A stretch of DNA of 64,000 nt from Amaranthus tricolor (lineage: Eukaryota; Streptophyta; Magnoliopsida; Caryophyllales; Amaranthaceae), in contig NC_080058.1 of NCBI RefSeq assembly GCF_026212465.1, positions 11,470,289 through 11,534,288 of the forward strand. The letters are read 5' to 3'. Position 1 is the stretch's first letter; each line of letters begins with the position of its first letter. Made by a program: the position numbers and the translations under genes. Positions 56,545-64,000 of this stretch are shown in pieces. Below the pieces are notes generated by a model that saw nothing but the letters and a program-made list of their open reading frames with translations, did not search any database and was not told the origin of the DNA.

Positions 56545-57829
56545 CTAGATCAATTTCTTCCAATACACCCTCTACTTTTAACATCAAAATCCAATGCCAC
56601 TATAATCCTAATGTTCAATAAAACAAGATCTAAAATCAAGATCACAAATTCAAATAAAACCAATCTCAAAGTCAAACCCTTCAACACCAACCCTAACTTG
56701 AACAAGATAGTGACTTAAGATGATTAATCTAAAATCAACAAAAATGAAAACCCAAATTCAATTAAAAGTCAATTAAAGAGGCCTCCATATGCTAATGGAA
56801 AATCATAGTTCATACCCAATATGAAAATGTGGCAAAAGTAAAAAGATCAAAACTTTAAGGCAAGCAATACCCTCAAACGAACTTCATGTTTTTTTCAATT
56901 CAAGAGGATACAACCCAAATTTGGTACAAGAGAATACAAAATACAGGAACCAAAATTAAAATATAGAATAGTAATCAGTAAAGCTTGCAGAAACCTTAAA
57001 AAGCTGATGCACAGCAGCATAAAGTATTAGGAGAAACATAGGAAAGACTAAAGAGCCATATACTCTTATTAAACACAATATATCAAGTAAAAAAGAGCAA
57101 GTAGTTATACGGCTTATACCGAATACAACTTGGGAAAACCAACCCTTTGAAACTTGAACAGCGGGAGGGAACTCAGAAGACAAGAGGATATTAAATATTA
57201 GGGATAACGGGTGACAATTCAGTTTGAATCCGGTCTTAGATCTCACCCGATCCGAAAATTTTAATTCAGAAATATTCAATTTTAAGTCCGATTATATAAT
57301 TCAAGTCCGATTCAGATCGGAGCAGACTTAGACCTTTGAAAGACCGATACAACAATCTGACTCCTACTCCGAACATGCTCCAACTCTTACTCGACTCGAC
57401 TTTAAATTCGAATTTAAGCCATTTTTACTTTAAAAATATTTTGAGCTTCACATTAAAATTTAAAAAAAAAATAAATTTATTCAAACTAAATTTAACTGCT
57501 TGACATCTCAGTCCTAGAGTAATGTCAAATTCAAGTAATAATATACTACTCAAATATTTAAATTAAATGTTTTTATCTTTTATTATTTTGATTTTCATAA
57601 GCAAACGTATGCTATTATGATATATATGATATAAGTACACTGACCAATTCAGGGTTCAAAGCTTTATGGGGTACCAATAAATTATTTTAGTTGTTAATTG
57701 AAAGTTGGCATCAATAAACTATTATAGTTGTTAATTGAAAGTTTGATCAAAACGATTTTTGTACGAGATTTCAGGATTGGGGAATGATTTGATCAAGAAT
57801 GTATTTCTGATATATAATTTTATGACTTA

Positions 57830-58110
57830 AAAGGACAATTTCAAGACTTAAAAATCTAATTTTAAGGCTTAAAGGTCAATTTTAAAGCTTTTATTATCTA
57901 TTTTAATGTTTGAGTCATCATATTTTAAAGTTGGAATGAGAATTTAATGTCTTCTAATTGGTCTTTGAAATCTTAAAATTGGTTTTTAAGTATTAAAATT
58001 GACCTTTTTAGTCTTAAAACAGTCAAATTTCATGACTTATAATGTCAATTTTAAATCCTTAAAATTGGTCTTTTAAGTCTTTAAATTTAACTCTTGAAAT
58101 TGACATTTAA
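57830..58110. repeat. Degenerate AT-rich short tandem array
   Basis: Units of about 18-22 bp like GACTTAAAATTGGTCTTTTA in both orientations. It is similar in style, but not in sequence, to the array at 45352-45985. Confidence 0.55.
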
Positions 58111-58124
58111 GTTTGTGAAATTGG

Positions 58125-58126
<2 letters not shown>

Positions 58127-58201
<75 letters not shown>
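58127..58201. repeat. TA dinucleotide microsatellite
   Basis: About 37 TA units. Reading frames across it (alternating I and Y) are artefacts. Confidence 0.95.
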
Positions 58202-58203
<2 letters not shown>

Positions 58204-59155
58204 TTATTGTAATATTTTATTTAACATTCTTATTATTTTTGAAACCAAACTACTAATTAATAAAGACTACATCTATCTATCTATACTATATACTAAAGTC
58301 GTTAATCTCATTGACACGTGTTGTAACAATATTGTTTATTTTTTTAAAAAAAATCCTAAATATAATATGACAAAACTTTAAATATTAGCAAATATTTTTT
58401 TCATTTATATTAAGCAACACATTTTTAATAATATATATAAATATTCTTCAAATAGAGCAGTTTATTTATTATGATAAACTAATAATAATAGTTGAATTAA
58501 GATATTATACACATTTATATGGTGAGTCGAGCTAAGTGATAAAATATAGCAATCTCTATTAATCAAGAGAGTATTGTAGAAGGTTCAAAACTAATATTTT
58601 GTAAAAAATTGAGTTTTGTCTGAAATAAATATTATTTATGTAGACAAAAACTTAAATTCGATATTCACCTAGTTCTACTCCTTCCCTCAGCCTATAAATA
58701 TAATAATACATTTTTAATTTTGTAGCACTTTTATGAAATCTTTTGACGATGTAATATATAGTAGAGTATATTTTACACATTAATTATGATTAGATTATTT
58801 AGATTGATTTTATTATATGGCATGTTGTTTAATCAATAAAATCACACGAAAATGCATAAGATTATTTATTTCCATAATTCCATTAAATACCTTAATTTAT
58901 ACGTACCAAAGCATGGTTATGAAATCTTTTCATAATGCAATATATAGTATATTTCACACAATCATTATTCGATTATTATTTAAACAATAAAATCAAACAA
59001 AAAAGTACAAGCTTTATATTCATTAATTCCATTAAAAACAACTCAATTTAAATCCATTTCTTCCCTTTTTCCTTTTATCATAAATCTTTAATTCAATATT
59101 TCCATAACTTCACATATAGAAATATTTTCTTACCATATTTTTTTCTCCTCATTTA

Positions 59156-59263
59156 CCTATATATACAAATCATAATTCATTCTCAATTTATTGTCTAAGA
59201 ATAAAAATTATTATTAAATACTTCATTTATTCTAGAAAAAAACTCTCACGTAAAAGGAAAAAA
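59156..59263 (+). promoter_or_regulatory. TATA box and leader of the small membrane-peptide gene
   Basis: CCTATATATACAAATC at about 59156-59171 is a good plant TATA box, about 100 bp ahead of the ATG at 59264. The leader between them is A-rich, with AAAAA before the ATG, a favourable plant start context (AAAAATGGCG). Confidence 0.6.
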
Positions 59264-59425
59264 ATGGCGAATGAACCCATAATCTTGTTGGCGGTAGCTT
59301 TATTTGCTGTAATTTTTGTGGCACCATCACTTCTTCCGAAAATCCCAGCATTGCCAATTTCATATATGTTTGGTTTAGGGTTGATTGCTATTGGTGTGGG
59401 TCTCTTCTATGCTAAGAACCCTTAG
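59264..59425 (+). CDS. 53-residue two-helix membrane peptide, unknown function
   Basis: A single open frame starts with ATGGCG (good context) and ends in TAG after AKNP. Residues 5-24 (IILLAVALFAVIFVAPSLL) and about 32-49 (ISYMFGLGLIAIGVGLFYA) form two hydrophobic spans split by a short Pro/Lys turn (PKIPALP), so a hairpin in a membrane is likely. A TATA box lies about 100 bp upstream. I do not recognise the family. It resembles in size and style, but not in sequence, the plant DUF3339 peptides. Position bias cannot be judged on 53 codons, so a chance frame remains possible, though the mix of Ala, Gly and Pro is unlike the AT-rich surroundings. Confidence 0.65.
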   Translation: MANEPIILLAVALFAVIFVAPSLLPKIPALPISYMFGLGLIAIGVGLFYAKNP

Positions 59426-60613
59426 ACAATGCCAACTTGTTCTTCATCATTGCATCAATGGAGTAGTTTTCATGGAAGTTTTGAGACTTTGGAATTGAAT
59501 ATTTGAGAGTTTATGAAGAAATAAAGTTTTAAGATTTTTTTTTTTTTTTTTTTTTGCATGCTTAGCTAATGGTCTCTAAGTTTAACATAGTGAAGTGAAA
59601 ATTTAGATAAGTGTCTTTTTTTAATTAGTTAGTTTATGATGTAATGATTTCTTAATCAATGAATTTTATGGTTTTCAGTGATTAATTATCTTGTTTGTGT
59701 ATTTTTTGTTTGATAATTGCATTTAAAAGACGAAGTAAACGGTATAAAATAAAGGTGTACATTCGGAAGTTCAGGGACTTGAGGCATGATACTTTGAATC
59801 GGATTAATTTTGAGTTTTTTGTGTGTGTAAATATCTTAAAAAACCTAAAATGTTTTAGATCTGAATTATTTCAGATTGAGTTAAATTAACTGCAGTAGCG
59901 GATGTAGAAAATTTATTTAGTGAGGTCAAAATATAATTATAAAAGATTAGAGGGTCAATTACTTAATTTTATAATGAAAAATATACTTAAACCTCGAATT
60001 ATAATAGAAATCTCCGAACTTTTGATAGTTAAGTGGGGTTAAATGACCCATGTGGGGATTGTGTGGCTCCGCCTATGCGTAAAAGGATTAATTTTGAAGA
60101 GTTAATAGATCAAAATAATTAATCATTATTATCATCTTACTCAATATATTTGGCATTCTCGCTCATAAACCCTATGATTAGATGTGGAGGGGACGAAATA
60201 GTATACCCTTATCAAAAGAGATAAAAGAGAATGTAAATTGTAAACCTTGACACAAAATTGACCGATAAATGAAAAAAAAAAACCTAAAACACGCCATACA
60301 AAAATAATTAATTTGAACTCAAATCCGAGCATATGAAGTACTTTTATATTTCTAAATGAAATGGAATTGAGCAATTCTTTTGCAACACTGTATTTGATTG
60401 TAATAAATCAAATCTGAGCAAATTAAGTAATATCAATAGAATGCAGCAAACTCCAACACTGTATATGCTAATTGATTGATGATACAATTCCTTCAGAAAA
60501 TAATATTGCGTCTAGGTTACAGAACGATGCATTTAAACAATGGTGAATTCTGCTGATCACGGAGATTAGATATGATCACGCTGCTTTGATATCGTATGAG
60601 AAACTGTTTGCGA
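59426..60613. other. Intergenic, no gene seen
   Basis: Includes a T-run at about 59537-59555, probably in the 3' region of the small gene. The rest is AT-rich with short open frames that show no family resemblance. Confidence 0.45.
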
Positions 60614-60712
60614 CTATTTTCTCGCAAAACGGATGGCTGTGCCCAACCAATAATCACTTATTTCTCGTCCGACTTCCCCTTTTAAGGCCTTCAAGAATTG
60701 ATCTGTGGCTGC
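60614..60712 (-). CDS. Possible 3'-terminal exon of an unidentified gene
   Basis: After a good acceptor (TCTGTTGCAG at 60713) an open frame reads AATDQFLKALKGEVGREISD, then YWLGTAIRFARK and stop. Composition is protein-like (balanced K, E, A, G) rather than AT-driven. I do not recognise the family and could not link a convincing upstream exon in 60730-61310, so it may be a fragment. Confidence 0.3.
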   Translation of the reverse strand, partial: AATDQFLKALKGEVGREISDYWLGTAIRFARK

Positions 60713-61568
60713 CTGCAACAGAAAAAACGAATTCAGACGGCATTTCTTGCACCAACGAGAAAAAGACGACAAAGTTGCTGAGTCTTTTAACTTTGGCAAT
60801 TTTTTTAAAAAATCTTGATTTTTGATGTTATCAAGAAACAATAATCCAAACATTATTTCGAGAATGGCATCCTAAACACCGTCACCTGATTCACTACTCT
60901 CCTTGCGAATCGAGAATAAAAAAAAGCGAATTATGATCGGTTTTGGGCTATTTCAGAGTCATTTTAAGAGAATTACAAATTCAAAAAGCGAATGACGAAT
61001 TATGTTACACTTAACTTAAACCTAGGATCGCTCGAGAATAATCAAAAGTTGAGATTTAAGAAATGGGTGAAACTCGGGATAGTCTAGTAAAATCTTCTCT
61101 CCTTTTTCCTGAGGAAGGGGGTGGGGGGATCTTGCACCAAAGAGTGTGTGTATGCTCACGTAATGTCTTCCTCACATGATCTCCAATTATCCAATCGGAT
61201 ATATGGCGTTTAACGTGGGGAATGTGAAATAGTGCACAAATGCAACCGGGTGCAACAGCACAAGACAGTAAGGCAGGGAAGGTTTGGAGGTCTCGCATAC
61301 ACTACATAGGCTTCGGCGATGTAGTTACCAGACTAGCCGGCTGCGCTTAAATTGTTTTGAAGGAATGAAAATTATCCAACAAATCTCAAATAACGTAAGA
61401 AAATGATTACCTTTACAAAATTTAAGAAATTAACTCCGCAAGCAAAACAAGAACCATAAATTTCATAATATTCTCACACATACATTTGAAATGCTAAGAC
61501 TTAAAATGATTGGGAAGAGTCAAATGCATCATATGTTCTAATTTTTAAATGGTTTTTCCATTAATATT

Positions 61569-61572
<4 letters not shown>

Positions 61573-61631
<59 letters not shown>
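61573..61631. repeat. TA dinucleotide microsatellite with CA tail
   Basis: About 29 TA units, then ACATACACACACACA. Confidence 0.93.
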
Positions 61632-61635
<4 letters not shown>

Positions 61636-61902
61636 CACACACACAATTGGGCCGCCCCAATAAGACGGTCTCACCCAAGTTTTTTTGAAACACAATACTG
61701 CCATATTTAAGAACATTATTCACGGAAATGATTTTCAAACCACCAAAACTTCAACCTTGACATTTAGGAAACAAAATCAAAAAGATTTGTACATTCAATT
61801 CTTTACAAATCTCTATAAATCTTCAAGAAACTATCAAGAAAATCGACATTTCATCTATAAAATTCTAAAAATCTCTCTAATGGAGGATTTATCGAATAAA
61901 TT

Positions 61903-62345
61903 GATAATTGAAGATTATAAGTTCGAAATTGAGTTAGATTATAAAACATCATTTGTCAATTTATATGTCACACTTTTACTATTAACATATTAAATTTGAA
62001 CTAAATGCTATACAATAATTCTATGCAATTTGAAAACTTGTTTTTAAAACGATAATAGAAGATTATAAGTTCAAAATTGAGTTAGATTATAAAAACATCA
62101 ATTGTCAAATTATATGTCATAATTTAACTATTAACATATTCAATTTGAATTAAAACCTATACATTATCTTAATACACTTTGAATACTTATTTTTAAAACG
62201 ATAATTGAAGCTTATACGTTCAAAATTAAGTTAGATCATAAAACATCAATTGTCAATTTATATGTCGTAATTTAACTATTAACATATTTAATTTGAACTA
62301 TTTACAAATATATATAAACATGTTTACAATGGTGTAAATGTAATC
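61903..62345. repeat. Tandem repeat of about 149 bp, nearly three copies
   Basis: Copies begin GATAATTGAAGATTATAAG or close variants at 61903, 62051 and 62200. Each holds GAGTTAGATTATAAAACATCA and ACTATTAACATATT. The third copy is cut short. Non-coding. Confidence 0.82.
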
Positions 62346-63107
62346 TTCAATCCCACGACTACATTATAATTTTTTAGGGTTTTGTCTTCTCGTCTTCTTC
62401 ATCCAATCTAATTCTCTTTGTATGTAATCTTCAATCCTAAATTATTTTAATCATGCTTTGAATTAATTTCTCATTTTGATTCTTTAAAAAATCAGAATCA
62501 GTAATCATAAAAAGCTAATAAAGTTAAGGTTGAATTATTTTAAGGGTTTTGAAGAGAAAGAATCAAAACCTTAAAAAAAAGGCAATAATCAAGAGGAAGA
62601 ATCAGTATCATAAGAGTAAGAAATAAAAATGACAAGAATCAAGAAAGGAAATAAAATGGAAAAAAGAAAGAAGATGAAGTTTTAATTATTGAAGTCAAAA
62701 AAAAAGAGGAAATTGGGAAAGTATGTAAGGCTGTTACACGCCCAAATTGAGCCGACCCAAATTGACGGTCTCATAATGAGACCGTGTCGGACAAATTTTT
62801 GTGTATTGTAATTGGATGAAACTAAATTAAGCTCATTATTATTGTTTTAAGACTTAAAGTTGTGAGCTTATAATGTTATTTTTTTCTTGTTCTTTGTCAG
62901 CTATGTCTAATCCTAGAAATATTACCTTCAACATCAGTTCAATTCATAGTTCAACATCGAGCTTATATGTAAAAATAAATGTGTGTCATTATAATTTACT
63001 AAAGTTGTCCTCATGCCCAACTTAAAGTGATATACTTAAAGTTGATCGGTTTTAGCTTAAATGTATCAATAGTTTGTAAACCCTAAATGTGTAGAAACTT
63101 ATTTGGA

Positions 63108-63665
63108 AATTTGAACTAAATAAGCAAATTCATATAAAAAATTATTAAAGTAGGAATGGGGAAACTTATTCCCAAAATAAACACGAAATTTGAGTTAAGG
63201 TTTGGATTTGTTCGTTGTTAGTAATAGCGAACAAAATTCTGTGGTAAAAAAAAGTCAAGACTTTTTGTTCGTTGCTACCAACAACAAACAAAGGAAGGGT
63301 CAAACCTTTGCTCGTTGTTAGTAACAGCGAACGAAGGTTTGACGTTGGAGGAAATGAATTAAAATGATTCTATAATAGTTTATAAAACGCATCAGTTCAT
63401 AATTAGTAACTGCAAACAAAGATGTAGTTAAAAAAGTCAAACATCTTAAGTAGGAACAAAGATGTTGACTTTTATTGACCAACATCTTTGTTCGTTGTTA
63501 CTAATAGCGAACAAAGTTTTTGACTTTTATTGACCTTATTCTTTGTTCGCTGTTACTAACAAAACCAAACCACAACTTTAGGAATTTCGTGCTTATTTTG
63601 GGAAATTAGTTTTCCCAGCTTAAGAGTTTTTATATAATTTTGCTTATTTGATTCAAATTTTTGAC
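63108..63665. mobile_element. Foldback element with repeated GTTCGTTGTTAGTAA hairpins
   Basis: Arms of about 140 bp: AAATTTGAACTAAATAAGCAAA near 63110 and its complement near 63650, continuing inward through GGGAAAC, CCCAAAATAA and CACGAAATT on both sides. The interior carries at least four copies of TTCGTTGTTAGTAATAGCGAA-like words in both orientations, each able to form a hairpin. Non-coding. The target duplication was not resolved. Confidence 0.72.
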
Positions 63666-64000
63666 TTATTTTATAACTGCGTTTAAAATGGACTGAATAC
63701 TAATCTTATGTTGTTATTATTACATATAAAAATTATGGTTTCTAGGATATATGCATTCTTTTTCTCCCTATGATCACATTATCACAGACAATTAAAAGCG
63801 AGAACATTAAGAATCGTCACTATAGGTAATACTTACTGCTTTTGTTCTTTAAATTATCTCTAGTGCGATAGAATCAGGTAACTTTTTTTGTCCCATCGAG
63901 TGATACAAGAAGAAAAGCATCCATACACAGATCAATCATACTCTGCTTCTTAATAGAGTAAAAAATACTCTCTTAATTCTTTGTATTAGCTACTGAAAGT

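Larger units (their letters stand above)
56545..59263. other. Intergenic region upstream of the kinase
   Basis: 56545-57100 should hold the kinase 5' leader and promoter; no TATA box could be placed with confidence. 57200-57450 looks like degenerate repeat. 57830-58110 is a degenerate short-period array built on TTTTAAGACTTAAAA-like units. A TA microsatellite covers 58127-58201. The rest is very AT-rich. Confidence 0.5.
60730..63107. other. Repeat-rich region, no gene seen
   Basis: Contains a TA microsatellite at 61573-61631 followed by CA units, single-ended GACGGTCTCA repeats at 61647-61690 and 62730-62810, and a tandem repeat at 61903-62345. A frame on the minus strand at 61056-61298 has mixed composition but no recognised family. 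Confidence 0.45.

Noticed and set aside
58094..58381. 95-codon frame with alternating I and Y
   Set aside because: Translation of the TA microsatellite.

Overview
The window is nuclear DNA of a flowering plant, most likely a eudicot. It is AT-rich, its genes carry many introns, it is dense in MITE, TRIM and MULE-type elements, and its proteins match plant families: calcium-dependent protein kinase, MED11, exosome CSL4, a DHX36/DExH3-type helicase and an exo-beta-glucanase-type GH3. I cannot fix the genus from sequence alone. All exon models were built by eye from family similarity, GT/AG (or GC/AG) sites and frame continuity. Junctions may be off by a base or two.

Layout. (1) 1-5219 is an apparently intact Mutator-like element (MULE) with about 198-bp terminal inverted repeats (TIRs) that differ at one visible position. 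It carries two convergent genes: a three-exon, 806-aa MuDR-type transposase (minus) and a 145-aa GRF zinc-finger, coiled-coil, membrane-tail protein (plus). (2) 5623-6120 is a small LTR element (TRIM) with perfect 5-bp target duplications, 13 bp past the CSL4 stop codon. (3) 6134-11734 is the exosome gene CSL4 (minus), in which one expected exon could not be found. Its upstream region is copied as an inverted repeat at about 12570-13800. (4) 14801-15622 is MED11 (plus). (5) 18405-32707 is a 19-exon DExH-box RNA helicase (minus). (6) 32708-37500 is intergenic, with a decayed Ty3/gypsy fragment and a 1.1-kb nested palindromic element bounded by 9-bp target duplications. (7) 37545-44644 is a GH3 beta-glucosidase with a 5'UTR intron (plus). 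(8) 44645-46952 holds minisatellites, a foldback and poly-T. (9) 46953-56544 is a seven-exon calcium-dependent protein kinase (minus). (10) 56545-64000 is mostly repeats, with a 53-aa two-helix membrane peptide gene at 59264-59425.

The host genes do not form a functional cluster. CSL4 and the helicase both act in RNA metabolism and share a roughly 60-bp telo-box segment upstream, which looks like coincidence or shared repeat origin rather than an operon-like arrangement. The most system-like object is the two-gene MULE: its convergent, TIR-driven layout resembles maize MuDR, with a GRF-finger membrane protein in the place of mudrB.
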